A stretch of 29,593 nt of DNA from CAYYEF01 sp964470825 (GCA_964470825.1 CAYYEF010000005.1:1-29593), one strand, 5' to 3'; positions 1 through 8,310 are shown, counted from the first letter of the stretch. The notes: a model not told the origin generated them from the letters alone. Numbers and translations are program-made.

Positions 1-617
1 ATTTTTATAATTTCAACAACATTCTTGTAAGGTATCAAAACATTCTCAAACTCTCCAATTTTGGCAATTTTGAGCTTTTTCTCGGCAAGTCTATATGAGT
101 CTGTGGCAACAAAAACTAATTCTTCTCCATTTGAATAAATTAATACACTAGAAAGTTCTGGTTTAATATTTGAAACAGATGAGCTATACCAAACAGACTT
201 TAAACCTTCAACAAATTGACTACTATTTATATTAACTATTTTTGAACTTTTAATTTCTGGTATGGGTGGAAAATCTTCAGTGTTTTGAGTTTTAATTTTA
301 GTAGATGAACTTTTTGTTTTAATCTGAAGAACTGAATTGTCTAAATTTAATTCAACCTCATCATCTGATTTAGGTAAGTTGTTTAAAAATTGACCAATTA
401 AAGAACCTTCTATAGCAAACTTTCCCTCATCTTTTGATAAAACCTTGATTTTTCCAATAAAACCTATATCAAGATTTGTTGAGCTTAAAATTAGTTCTCC
501 ATTCAATAATTCAAAATTAATACAAACCAAAATTGGTAGGTTAGCATTTTTATTAGTAACTCTCTCAGCTTTACTTAAAATAGATATTAACTTGTCCTTA
601 TTTATCTTTATATTCAT
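1..617 (-). CDS. dnaN: DNA polymerase III sliding clamp (beta), 3' part outside window
   Basis: The frame opens at an ATG at 615-617 and runs off the left edge, so only about the first 205 residues are present. The protein begins MNIKINKDKLISILSKAERV and contains ATDSYRLAEKK near residue 170, matching the clamp signature ATDSxRL. The beta clamp is the ring that tethers DNA polymerase III to DNA. The gene lies downstream of dnaA on the same strand, the usual dnaA-dnaN order next to an origin. A TATAAT-like -10 lies about 14 nt before the ATG, so it probably has its own promoter with a short leader, and no Shine-Dalgarno is visible. The identification is solid; the C-terminus cannot be assessed. 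Confidence 0.93.
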   Translation of the reverse strand, partial: MNIKINKDKLISILSKAERVTNKNANLPILVCINFELLNGELILSSTNLDIGFIGKIKVLSKDEGKFAIEGSLIGQFLNNLPKSDDEVELNLDNSVLQIKTKSSSTKIKTQNTEDFPPIPEIKSSKIVNINSSQFVEGLKSVWYSSSVSNIKPELSSVLIYSNGEELVFVATDSYRLAEKKLKIAKIGEFENVLIPYKNVVEIIK

Positions 618-875
618 AGTTAAGAATTATTATTATATATATGCTTTGTGGATAAGTTGATAAGTTCAGATACCTTAATATTTTAAAGGTTATTTAAGGA
701 TTTTACCTTAGGATAACCTGTTGATAACATTTTATGAAAACTTTAATAACTTATAACTTATTAAAATAAATTCAAGTAATTAAGTTTTAAATAAGGTGTT
801 ATTAAGAAGTTTTTTACAAGATATTAGACTTAAAAGAACGTATTTTATACACTTTTCAACAGTTTATTCACAAAA
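618..875. other. Putative replication origin (oriC) between dnaA and dnaN
   Basis: This AT-rich spacer contains a perfect consensus DnaA box (TGTGGATAA, 647-655). Single-mismatch boxes lie at 719-727 (TGTTGATAA) and 864-872 (TTATTCACA), with further degenerate TTATAACTTATT-type stretches between them. It lies between dnaN and dnaA and close to rpmH-rnpA-yidC, which is where bacterial origins commonly sit. The boxes are seen directly; origin function is inferred. The shorter dnaA-rpmH spacer (2226-2328) is AT-rich but has no perfect box, so I favour 618-875. Confidence 0.65.
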
Positions 876-2225
876 CTAAAGCATAGAACGGATCTGGTTT
901 ATTTGTTGAGAAAGAGTGTTATCTATTTTAATATCTCTTTTAATTTTTTCACAAGAGTGAATTACAGTGGTGTGGTCTCTTCCCCCAAGTTTTTCTCCGA
1001 TAGTTGGAAATGAGATGTTAAAGTCCTCCCTTAAAAGGTACATTATGATTTGGCGTGGTCTAACAACCTCTTTTCTGCGTGTTTTATCGCAAATACTAGC
1101 TTCTTCAATATTATAAAAATCAGAAATTATCTTTATAAGTTCGTTTACAGAGACCATTTTCTTTGGTTTTGCATTATTTTTGATTAAATCCTTTATTTCA
1201 TTGAAAGAAAGGTCTTTTGCTCTTAATTGAGTTTGACAAATAATAGAATTAACAGCCCCTTCAAGTTCTCTAATGTTCCCTTCTATTGTTTGAGCTAGAA
1301 AATTAATAACATCATCAGATAGAACAATATTATTTCTATTTATTTTTGATTTTAGTATAGCTATTCTTGATTCATGATCTGGTTGAGGAATATCAACAAT
1401 CATTCCTTGGTTGAAACGAGAACGTAACCTATCTTCTAATCCAGGAATAAAACTAGGGTGTTTATCTGATGAGAAAATAATTTGCTTATTATTATCATAT
1501 AAACTGTTGAAAAGATGGAATAATTCCTCTTGGGATTTTTCTTTCCCTGAAAGGAATTGAATATCATCCATAATTAAAACATCATATTTTCTATATTTCT
1601 CCTTAAAAAGACTTATTTTATTGTTTTGCATAGCGCTAATAAATTCCTGAGAGAATTTTTCAGATGTTAAATAATAAACTTTTTTATCAGGGTAAGATGT
1701 TTTTATTTGATTTCCAATAGATTGTATTAAGTGAGTTTTACCATGACCTGTATTTCCGTATATAAACAAAGGGTTATAAACAATACCGGGTTGTTTAATT
1801 ATTGCTAATGAAGCAGCGTGAGCTAATTCATTAAAAGGTCCGATAATAAATGTTTCAAAAGTATATCTTGGGTTTAAGTTATCGTCTTTATTAATATAAA
1901 AATCAGATAAAGGTAATTCGTTAGGGTTATAAATAGCACGGTTTTGAATCTGTTCTTTGTTTTTGTCTGATTTTGCAACAATATATTCAACAGCCCTCAC
2001 CTCTTCAGTTGTTTCTCTTAATATTTTTAAAATGTTTTTATGAAATTTTTTACTAAGCCAATCTTTAACAAAAGTATTTGGAACCCCTATAAAAACTACA
2101 CCATCGTCGTATTTGTTGATGAAAGTATCTTTAAACCAAGTCTTAAAATTAGCTTTTGATACTTGTCCTTCAATCTCTTGAAGTACTTCATCCCAAAGTG
2201 TTTTGTAGTTTAAGGTTGTTGACAT
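876..2225 (-). CDS. dnaA: Chromosomal replication initiator DnaA
   Basis: This is a 449-residue protein of ordinary DnaA length. It has an N-terminal domain I (about 1-80) that recruits helicase and DnaA partners, then a AAA+ ATPase domain with Walker A GNTGHGKTHL (about 157-166) and Walker B VLIMDDIQFL (about 216). The C-terminal helix-turn-helix domain carries the DnaA signature GRDHTTVIHSCEKI (about 415-430), which reads DnaA boxes. It binds origin boxes and melts the duplex to load the replicative helicase. A TATAAT -10 ends 16 nt upstream of the ATG, so the leader is only about 9 nt and has no Shine-Dalgarno. It is divergent from rpmH across a 103-bp spacer. Confidence 0.98.
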   Translation of the reverse strand: MSTTLNYKTLWDEVLQEIEGQVSKANFKTWFKDTFINKYDDGVVFIGVPNTFVKDWLSKKFHKNILKILRETTEEVRAVEYIVAKSDKNKEQIQNRAIYNPNELPLSDFYINKDDNLNPRYTFETFIIGPFNELAHAASLAIIKQPGIVYNPLFIYGNTGHGKTHLIQSIGNQIKTSYPDKKVYYLTSEKFSQEFISAMQNNKISLFKEKYRKYDVLIMDDIQFLSGKEKSQEELFHLFNSLYDNNKQIIFSSDKHPSFIPGLEDRLRSRFNQGMIVDIPQPDHESRIAILKSKINRNNIVLSDDVINFLAQTIEGNIRELEGAVNSIICQTQLRAKDLSFNEIKDLIKNNAKPKKMVSVNELIKIISDFYNIEEASICDKTRRKEVVRPRQIIMYLLREDFNISFPTIGEKLGGRDHTTVIHSCEKIKRDIKIDNTLSQQINQIRSML

Positions 2226-2328
2226 AAGATGATTGGTGAATATTATATACCTGTTCTCAGAATAAAGAACTTGTTAAAAAACTGTTTTTATGTTAATAAT
2301 TTGTTTATAACTTGTTAATAATAATTTT
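2226..2328. promoter_or_regulatory. Divergent dnaA / rpmH promoter region
   Basis: On the minus strand a TATAAT lies 16 nt before the dnaA ATG. On the plus strand an extended -10, TGT-TAATAA (2313-2321), ends 7 nt before the rpmH ATG at 2329, so rpmH mRNA would start at or next to its first codon. The rest is A/T-rich with repeated TTAATAA and TTATAACTT stretches and no recognisable operator. Confidence 0.55.
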
Positions 2329-2463
2329 ATGTCAGTTACATATCAACCTAAAAAAAGAAAAAGAGCGAAAGCACATGGTTTTTTAGTTAGACAATCATCA
2401 AAAACAGGTAAAAACGTGATTAGTCGAAGAAGAGCTAAAGGACGAAAGAAATTGGCTGTATAA
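2329..2463 (+). CDS. rpmH: Ribosomal protein bL34
   Basis: This gene encodes a 44-residue basic protein, MSVTYQPKKRKRAKAHGFL..., ending RRRAKGRKKLAV. Both the length and the GFLxR...RRRAKGRxxL pattern are those of L34 of the large ribosomal subunit. It is followed 15 nt later by rnpA and then yidC, the near-universal rpmH-rnpA-yidC order. Translation is probably leaderless, because an extended -10 ends 7 nt before the ATG. Confidence 0.96.
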   Translation: MSVTYQPKKRKRAKAHGFLVRQSSKTGKNVISRRRAKGRKKLAV

Positions 2464-2478
2464 AAGCCTTTTAAATCA

Positions 2479-2808
2479 ATGTTTTCTAGAAAAAATCGCA
2501 TACCTAGAGAGAAGCTTGAAGAAATTATTAAACAAAGCAAATCTTTGGGAAGCGATTTTTTTAATATAAAATTTATAGAAAACAACCTTATTTTTTCAAG
2601 GTTTTCTGTAATTATCTCTAAAAAAAACTGTAAATCATCTGTAGGTAGACATTTATTAAAGAGAAGGTTTGTTTCTATTATAAAAGACCAAAAAAATACT
2701 TTTAAAAATAAAGATTATGTGTTTTTTGTTAAAAAAGAAGCTGTAAATAAGAGCTTTAAAGATTTAAAGAACTCTTTTAAAAGATTTATTGAAGAAAATA
2801 GTTTATAA
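2479..2808 (+). CDS. rnpA: Ribonuclease P protein component
   Basis: The product is a 109-residue basic protein, a typical RnpA length. It binds RNase P RNA and helps in tRNA 5'-end maturation. The signature region reads SSVGRHLLKRRFVSII (about 54-69) in place of the common RNxxKRxxRE, so the core basic helix is recognisable but divergent: the usual Asn of RNR is His here. The start is the ATG 15 nt after rpmH, with no Shine-Dalgarno between. Identification rests on sequence pattern plus position between rpmH and yidC. Confidence 0.88.
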   Translation: MFSRKNRIPREKLEEIIKQSKSLGSDFFNIKFIENNLIFSRFSVIISKKNCKSSVGRHLLKRRFVSIIKDQKNTFKNKDYVFFVKKEAVNKSFKDLKNSFKRFIEENSL

Positions 2809-2819
2809 TTACCAAACAT

Positions 2820-3566
2820 ATGTCAGAAATATTTAATAATTTTTTAGTTACCCCTTTATATAATGTTTTAGTTTTAATTTTAGACTATGTTCCTTTTGTA
2901 GATCTTGGTATTGCTGTAATTTTACTAACTTTGATAGTTAGGTTTGTGTTATATCCCCTTTCAAAGAGTGCTATTAAAACTCAGTTAAAAATGAGAGATA
3001 TTCAAAAACCAATAGAGGATATAAAACAGAAATATAAAGACGATCAACAAAAAATGGCGGTAGAGATGATGAAGTTTTATAAAGAAAATGATATTAAGCC
3101 ATTTTCAGGTATTTTACTTTTGTTTATTCAATTACCTATTATCTTCGCACTTTATTTTGTGTTTCTTCATGAAGGATTACCAAACATAGACCCAAACCTA
3201 CTCTATTCCTTTGTTGGTGTTCCAGAATTTGTTAATCCAAAATTTCTAGGTTTTTTTGATCTTGCATCTAAGAGTATTATTTTAGCTTTATTTGCTGGTG
3301 TAACACAATTTTTCCAAGCCAGACTAATGATAAAAAAGAATGATCAAATTGTACAACCTTCAAACGAGAATAGTTTTCAAAATGACTTAATGAAGAGTAT
3401 GCAAATTCAAATGCAGTATGTTTTACCAGGACTTATGATTGCCTTTTCATATAGTTTAGGAGCTGTGGTTGCACTATATTTTACAACAAGTAACCTCTTC
3501 TCGATTGCACAAGAATTATATTTAAAGAAAAAGTTAAATAAAGAGGTTCTTAAAAAACAATATTAA
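2820..3566 (+). CDS. yidC: Membrane protein insertase YidC/Oxa1/Alb3
   Basis: This 248-residue protein is the short form without the large periplasmic domain found in Gram-negative YidC. Five hydrophobic segments are visible (about 12-40, 95-118, 145-165, 198-215, 218-232). The conserved groove arginine is in LIVRFVLYPLSKSAI (Arg41), followed by the charged cytoplasmic hairpin QKPIEDIKQKYKDDQQKM. It inserts membrane proteins alone or with SecYEG. A TATAAT (2804-2809) overlapping the rnpA stop suggests an additional internal promoter with a very short leader. The jag/khpB gene that often follows is absent; a convergent gene comes next. Confidence 0.95.
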   Translation: MSEIFNNFLVTPLYNVLVLILDYVPFVDLGIAVILLTLIVRFVLYPLSKSAIKTQLKMRDIQKPIEDIKQKYKDDQQKMAVEMMKFYKENDIKPFSGILLLFIQLPIIFALYFVFLHEGLPNIDPNLLYSFVGVPEFVNPKFLGFFDLASKSIILALFAGVTQFFQARLMIKKNDQIVQPSNENSFQNDLMKSMQIQMQYVLPGLMIAFSYSLGAVVALYFTTSNLFSIAQELYLKKKLNKEVLKKQY

Positions 3567-3586
3567 TTTAATAAAGATTAAATTAA
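3563..3586. terminator. AT-only hairpin between convergent yidC and 3583 gene
   Basis: A perfect 10-bp inverted repeat (3563-3572 with 3577-3586, 4-nt loop AAAG) contains the stop codons of both convergent genes. The stem is entirely A/T and has no long U-tract, so it may be only a weak bidirectional terminator. Confidence 0.35.
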
Positions 3587-4905
3587 ATAATATCTAAACT
3601 CCAAAGAATTAAATCTGATTTATTTATAAACATCAAATAGTCTTCATTTGGAGATAGTTGTAAATCAACAGCATCTAGATTTACGGGGTTTTCGCTATTT
3701 GCAACCATTAAACTTTCAACAGTAAAATCTTTTGTATTTATTTTTACAAAACTATCATTAAAAGAGTACTGGCCTTGATACCAAATATCTGGAAAATCAC
3801 CACGTGTAATATTTACAGGTACAGCACAGTAAATAATAACTGAATCTTTTTGGCTCCAAACACATTTTTCAGCAGGAAATGTTGATAGTTGTATTGTGGT
3901 GTAAAGTTTTGTATCAGAATCAAATAAAACATTTTTAGTAACACCAGAATCGTTGTAAGAATAGAATATTTTTTTTCCGTCAGGACTGGTGTTTGAGTTT
4001 AATGCAATAGTGTTCCCTATTTTTTTAATAAAACTCTTATTTTCAGGGTTAAAGTAGTAAAGAAAACCTTCCGAAACAACAGACGACTTAGTGTTTAAGG
4101 TTAAAACGTTATTTTTTAAGATTTGAACTTTCCACTCAGATGTTTCTAAATCTAAAACTTTTTTGTTTGATAGAGGTGTTTTTATATTACCTGTATATAA
4201 GTTTGTAATATATCCCCCGTTTTGATTGTCTGTAGTGTTCATAAAAGCGAAATCACTAGATGAAGCAAATCTGGTGAAACCAAAAGATTCTGATGGTAAA
4301 AATGTTCCTGTGATATTAGCAAAATCATCCATTTTTTCTATTGTACTTGTAGAAAGTGTCGGGTAATTTATTTTTCCTATAAAATTTTCAGTTGCAGTTG
4401 AGTTTAAATAAACCATTATCAAACTTTCTCCGTCAGGACTAAATATCGCTTGATATATTTTAGGTATTGTTGTGTTAGTTATTCTTTTTTGAGATAAGTC
4501 TCTAGAAGTTGTTTCATATATGTGTCCGGTAGATCTTTCTACAAACCTATATACAACCTCTTTAATCTTTTGATTTTGCTCCGAACCTGTTTCTTCTTGA
4601 ACTAATAAAGAAGAGGTTGTTGCTTCTCTTTCAAACATAACACCCCCTGCCACAGGAAAACTGCTAATTTGACGAAGTTTTGGAATTATAGAATTTTTGT
4701 TTTGGTTCTGGTCATTGTTGTTCTGGTTTGGAATTACAGAATCTTTTGTTTCTGATGGAAAAAAACCACCAAAGAAATTTCTAGCTGCTTCAATTACAGG
4801 ATTTTTTTCCTCAGTTTGTTTTTGAAAAAAAAGAAAAAATCCTATCAATAGAATTGCTACCACAATAACTATTGTTAATATTGTAAGAGCGGTTTTTTTG
4901 TTCAT
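3583..4905 (-). CDS. Membrane-anchored beta-propeller-like protein (T4SS locus)
   Basis: This 440-residue protein has one N-terminal membrane anchor (residues about 6-28) and no cleavage motif. A polar Asn/Gln-rich linker follows, then a long extracytoplasmic beta-rich domain with repeated propeller-type motifs such as FSPDGESLIMVYLN and SPDGKKIFYSYNDSG. The pattern resembles WD40-like/TolB-type blades. I do not recognise a specific family or active site; the role may be protein contact at the cell surface. It is the last gene of the minus-strand secretion locus. Its promoter TGT-TATAAT (4912-4920) ends 6 nt before the ATG, so the mRNA should be leaderless. Confidence 0.7.
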   Translation of the reverse strand: MNKKTALTILTIVIVVAILLIGFFLFFQKQTEEKNPVIEAARNFFGGFFPSETKDSVIPNQNNNDQNQNKNSIIPKLRQISSFPVAGGVMFEREATTSSLLVQEETGSEQNQKIKEVVYRFVERSTGHIYETTSRDLSQKRITNTTIPKIYQAIFSPDGESLIMVYLNSTATENFIGKINYPTLSTSTIEKMDDFANITGTFLPSESFGFTRFASSSDFAFMNTTDNQNGGYITNLYTGNIKTPLSNKKVLDLETSEWKVQILKNNVLTLNTKSSVVSEGFLYYFNPENKSFIKKIGNTIALNSNTSPDGKKIFYSYNDSGVTKNVLFDSDTKLYTTIQLSTFPAEKCVWSQKDSVIIYCAVPVNITRGDFPDIWYQGQYSFNDSFVKINTKDFTVESLMVANSENPVNLDAVDLQLSPNEDYLMFINKSDLILWSLDII

Positions 4906-4928
4906 AAAATTATTATAACAAAAATATT

Positions 4929-5831
4929 TTAAGGAAGTGCTTTAATATCCCAATGATCATTTTCCCAACGAACATCAAGTCTTTTTCCGGAAGAAGGAAC
5001 TGTCACGCTATATGTTTTATTAGGTGTTATGTTTTGTGTACCTATTAGAGATTTAAAATAAGAATCTATCTTTGACCAATTTCCACTATTGCTTCCTTGT
5101 CCAATATCAAATTTATAACCATTTCCATGAGAATATGTTCCTTGTGCGTGTCCAGACTCTGTTCCTCCTGTTATGACAAAACCTGTACCACCAATTCCTC
5201 TATTAATTGTTGAAATAGCATCAATTGTAGACTGCCTAAAACCTGTAACATTAGTACAGTTTCTTTGTCCAGGATATGTACAAGGATTTTTATTTATGGT
5301 TACTCCTTGACTAGCTAAATCATTTCTAATTTTAGATTCATCCCCGATCACTTCAGGAGATTCTCCAGAAGCATCATTAGTATTTTCATTAAAAGGGTCA
5401 GTATTATCTACACCCCCAGGTGTTCCTCCATCAGGTAAAGGAATATTTGAACCACCCCCACCTTGAATTGGTTTAAGAGTTAGATCGTTTTGAAAAATCT
5501 TAGGATTAATTTGATTTAGAATAATCCAACTTGATAACGCAATTAATAATCCTGCTACTGCAGCGGTAATTCTTTTTCTCCCCTCCTCTTTTTTAAACAT
5601 TGCGTCAGTAGTCATGTATTGAATACCTCCAAATATTATAAAAAGAACAGATAATGCTACTGCTATACCTACTCCAAAATTATATATAGTAATTAAAAAC
5701 TCACTTAAATTTGCACTTTTAGCAGCATTGTTTAGTGGGCCGTCTGAGACGAGAGGTTGATATCCTTGTGCTAAAGAAATTAAAGGTATAAAAAAATAAA
5801 TAAAAAATATAGAAATAATTATTTTAAACAT
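4929..5831 (-). CDS. VirB2-like pilin fused to M15-type peptidase domain
   Basis: The 300-residue product has four parts. A signal peptide (about 1-21, ending SLA-Q) is followed by a VirB2/TrbC-like module with two membrane helices (about 50-75 and 88-108) separated by a charged loop with KKEEGRKR. Next comes a glycine-rich linker (GGGGS...DGGTPGG) and then a C-terminal domain (about 165-300). That domain carries the zinc pattern of M15 D,D-peptidases: SHGNGYKFD, giving His235-x6-Asp242, and a terminal DHW (His293). This suggests a tethered peptidoglycan peptidase, although activity is inferred. Residues from PLVSDGP to the linker are encoded by DNA identical to the neighbouring gene at 5873. 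An extended -10, TGA-TAGAAT (5839-5847), ends 7 nt before the ATG. Confidence 0.8.
   Translation of the reverse strand: MFKIIISIFFIYFFIPLISLAQGYQPLVSDGPLNNAAKSANLSEFLITIYNFGVGIAVALSVLFIIFGGIQYMTTDAMFKKEEGRKRITAAVAGLLIALSSWIILNQINPKIFQNDLTLKPIQGGGGSNIPLPDGGTPGGVDNTDPFNENTNDASGESPEVIGDESKIRNDLASQGVTINKNPCTYPGQRNCTNVTGFRQSTIDAISTINRGIGGTGFVITGGTESGHAQGTYSHGNGYKFDIGQGSNSGNWSKIDSYFKSLIGTQNITPNKTYSVTVPSSGKRLDVRWENDHWDIKALP
5411..5756. repeat. 346-bp perfect direct repeat, copy 1
   Basis: By eye this stretch is identical at every base to 6319-6664 (offset 908). It encodes the mature pilin module and glycine linker of the fusion protein at 4929-5831. The identity starts just after the signal-peptide region and stops at the linker, so the flanking leader and head sequences are unrelated. 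Confidence 0.95.
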
Positions 5832-5872
5832 TAATATAATTCTATCAAAAAAATAAATAAAATGTTTACTAA

Positions 5873-6763
5873 TTATTTGTTGGTGGCAGGTATAAATTGA
5901 GTATTGCTTCCATTAAAAGGTTGTTTATTCATTAAGCTATTTCCGTAATCTCTTCCTATGGGGATATCAAACTTACTATTTCCAGCTCCTACAAAAGCAC
6001 TTCCTGTGTCATGAACATATCCAGGAACATTATTTAATGTAACAGATTGACCTATTGAATTTATGTATGTAATAGAGGGTATAATATAATTTTTACCATA
6101 CTGACTAGAATCTCCAGCAAGTGTTACATAAGAAGATCTGCCAGCAACATAATCATCCAGTGTCCTTACTATAGAAATTCCGTCAAGTCCTGGTCTAGAG
6201 CTAGCATAACCGCCCTCCATACCTATTAAAGCACCTGCTTTTTGAGGAGAGTATGCTGTGAGTCTAGGATTAAAAGGTTCTCCGTTTGGAGAAAGATCTA
6301 CTCCTTGATAGTTTGTCCCACCCCCAGGTGTTCCTCCATCAGGTAAAGGAATATTTGAACCACCCCCACCTTGAATTGGTTTAAGAGTTAGATCGTTTTG
6401 AAAAATCTTAGGATTAATTTGATTTAGAATAATCCAACTTGATAACGCAATTAATAATCCTGCTACTGCAGCGGTAATTCTTTTTCTCCCCTCCTCTTTT
6501 TTAAACATTGCGTCAGTAGTCATGTATTGAATACCTCCAAATATTATAAAAAGAACAGATAATGCTACTGCTATACCTACTCCAAAATTATATATAGTAA
6601 TTAAAAACTCACTTAAATTTGCACTTTTAGCAGCATTGTTTAGTGGGCCGTCTGAGACGAGAGGAACATAATCTACTTTTGCAAAAACAATATCAGTTTT
6701 TAAAATAAGAAAACTTAAAAAAACACTAAATATGTAATTAAATTTTTTAAAATATAAAATCAT
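5873..6763 (-). CDS. VirB2-like pilin fused to 3D (double-psi barrel) domain
   Basis: The 296-residue product has an N-terminal signal peptide unlike that of its neighbour, then the same pilin module (two membrane helices around KKEEGRKR) and glycine linker. Its C-terminal head is different (about 155-296). The head has TAYSPQKAG near its start and VHDTGSAFVGAGNSKFDI near its end. These match the pattern of 3D/RlpA-MltA double-psi barrel domains (TAY..., DTGgAikG..iDi), where the two Asp residues belong to the catalytic set of peptidoglycan-cleaving enzymes. The start overlaps the upstream gene by 17 nt, so translation may be coupled. Assignment of the head as a lytic enzyme is an inference from motif spacing. 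Confidence 0.78.
   Translation of the reverse strand: MILYFKKFNYIFSVFLSFLILKTDIVFAKVDYVPLVSDGPLNNAAKSANLSEFLITIYNFGVGIAVALSVLFIIFGGIQYMTTDAMFKKEEGRKRITAAVAGLLIALSSWIILNQINPKIFQNDLTLKPIQGGGGSNIPLPDGGTPGGGTNYQGVDLSPNGEPFNPRLTAYSPQKAGALIGMEGGYASSRPGLDGISIVRTLDDYVAGRSSYVTLAGDSSQYGKNYIIPSITYINSIGQSVTLNNVPGYVHDTGSAFVGAGNSKFDIPIGRDYGNSLMNKQPFNGSNTQFIPATNK
6319..6664. repeat. 346-bp perfect direct repeat, copy 2
   Basis: This copy is identical to 5411-5756 and encodes the shared pilin module of the 3D-domain fusion. No substitutions were seen even at synonymous positions, which points to very recent duplication or ongoing gene conversion, or else to an assembly effect. Confidence 0.95.
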
Positions 6764-7856
6764 TTAAATTATTATTTTGTCCAAATATCAGACTAAAACC
6801 CTCTCTTGCTTTCTGAAGAATTGTTTCATTAGACACATCTATTGAAATAGATGCTGTACCATCTTGATTATTTTCATTTCTAAAAACCAATGAATTTTGG
6901 TTTGGTGCATTTATTTTTTGACCATTTAATTTCCAAGAGTAAACAGTTGCTTTATTTAAAATAGAGTCTTTCTTAAAGAAATAAGGAACAGCTTCGAATT
7001 CAATCTCAGTTTTGTTAATTGAAAAACTATCCCCAACTATTTTATTATATAGAGTTCCTAAATCAGGACTTTTCTCATATATAAGAATTTTTGGTTCTGT
7101 TGGATTTATAAAAATACTATTATTAGCAACCGCACCATCTTCTATTGTTGATATTTCAACACCAATTCTAGCCCCTTTTGAAAGCAGTGCCCCGGTATAA
7201 TTGAAGGTGTTTTTGCCATAACCAGATTGATTTTGCACAACACTTCCATCTAAATACCATTTATAACTTAAGTTTTTAGAATCAACATATTTTCCTCCTT
7301 TATCTAGTACTTGAGGCATAGCAACAACTTTTAAACTTGATTGTCTAGAAAAATAAGCCTTACCCTCATAAAAAGGAGGTGTAAAAGTTTCTGCTTCATA
7401 TATTAAATCAACTTCGGCGGGTCTATAAGAGTATGTTTTTTCAATTGTTTGACCGTCTGGTTTTAAAATAACAACCCTTACTTTTGTTGTTTTTCCTAAT
7501 TCGCCAACTGTAAATTGGTGTTGTGTGGCCCCAATCTCTCTTTTAACAAGAACATCATTTATATACCAACTAATTTGAAGCCTATTTAAATCATATGAAT
7601 AGTTTTCTATTTTTGTAGTAATTAATTGACCGGGTTTTGGTACAGAAGTTGAGTTAATAAAAGAAATTTGTTCTTTTACACCAGTATCATTAAAATCGAG
7701 AGTTGTATTGTAAGCTTTTTGTATCTCACCAGAAAGAGCCGGATCAGAATTAATTAAATTTTGAAATTCTTGGGGTAATTGATTTATGCTTGTTTCAGCT
7801 AAAATAAATCCTGGAAAGGTATATGCAATTACTAATAGTAAAAAGAATTTTTTCAT
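6747..7856 (-). CDS. Secreted beta-rich protein of the T4SS locus, unknown function
   Basis: This 369-residue protein has a clear signal peptide (MKKFFLLLVIAYTFPGFILA-E). The remainder is soluble and looks like consecutive Ig/PKD-like beta-sandwich units. The pattern LQISWYINDVLVKRE...TTKVRVVILKPDG (about 90-135) recurs as LSYKWYLDGSVVQ...(about 195-245) and VYSWKLNGQKIN...(about 305-345), each with a central Trp-Y/K-x-(D/N)-G strand. I do not recognise a named family. It may form an extracellular stalk or adhesive part of the machine. TATAAT ends 7 nt before the ATG, so the mRNA should be leaderless. Its 3' end overlaps the pilin-3D gene. Confidence 0.7.
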   Translation of the reverse strand: MKKFFLLLVIAYTFPGFILAETSINQLPQEFQNLINSDPALSGEIQKAYNTTLDFNDTGVKEQISFINSTSVPKPGQLITTKIENYSYDLNRLQISWYINDVLVKREIGATQHQFTVGELGKTTKVRVVILKPDGQTIEKTYSYRPAEVDLIYEAETFTPPFYEGKAYFSRQSSLKVVAMPQVLDKGGKYVDSKNLSYKWYLDGSVVQNQSGYGKNTFNYTGALLSKGARIGVEISTIEDGAVANNSIFINPTEPKILIYEKSPDLGTLYNKIVGDSFSINKTEIEFEAVPYFFKKDSILNKATVYSWKLNGQKINAPNQNSLVFRNENNQDGTASISIDVSNETILQKAREGFSLIFGQNNNLNDFIF

Positions 7857-7899
7857 TAATATAATTATACATTAACAAAAATTTTTTGTAATAGAGTTT

Positions 7900-8310
7900 T
7901 TAAGACTTTTTAGATCTTATAATGTTTTCAGATCCTGTATTTTGAGCTTTGATTAAGGAGTTTCTTTGCCTTATTATGTTGTTATTTTGATTTAATTCTT
8001 CTTGCTCAGCCTCGTCCTCTCTTCTAGATTCTTCGATTGTTTTCCAAACATTCCATGTATAAATTGGCAACATTTCTATAAAAGGAATACTTTCTAAAAT
8101 TCCACCCACAACCTGTCTTCTAAGTCTTTTTGCCCCTCCAAAAAATTTAACATTACTTGTTGCAAACATTCCCCACATAAATGCATATTGTATAAAACCA
8201 GAAGCTATAGCAGTAACAATAGACCAGCTTAAAAAAACTTCGATAACATCAACCGTAATTGCAATTATTAGCATTAACCACTTTTTACCCTCACTAATTC
8301 TATAGTTCAT
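7900..8310 (-). CDS. Small membrane protein of the T4SS locus
   Basis: The product has 136 residues. Two hydrophobic stretches (about 10-30 and 30-52) are followed by a short amphipathic segment (GGILESIPFIEMLPIYTWNVWK) and a charged, Glu/Gln/Asn-rich cytoplasmic tail. No family is recognised. The ATG follows the VirB4 stop by only 3 nt, so it is almost certainly co-transcribed with virB4 and may have a structural role in the same complex. Confidence 0.65.
   Translation of the reverse strand: MNYRISEGKKWLMLIIAITVDVIEVFLSWSIVTAIASGFIQYAFMWGMFATSNVKFFGGAKRLRRQVVGGILESIPFIEMLPIYTWNVWKTIEESRREDEAEQEELNQNNNIIRQRNSLIKAQNTGSENIIRSKKS

Noticed and set aside
445..660. Plus-strand frame over dnaN and the origin spacer
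   Set aside because: It is antisense to a clearly identified dnaN and its hydrophobic run comes from AT-rich DNA. The same reasoning applies to the other opposite-strand frames inside dnaA, virB4, TrbL-like, comM, xer and cca genes.
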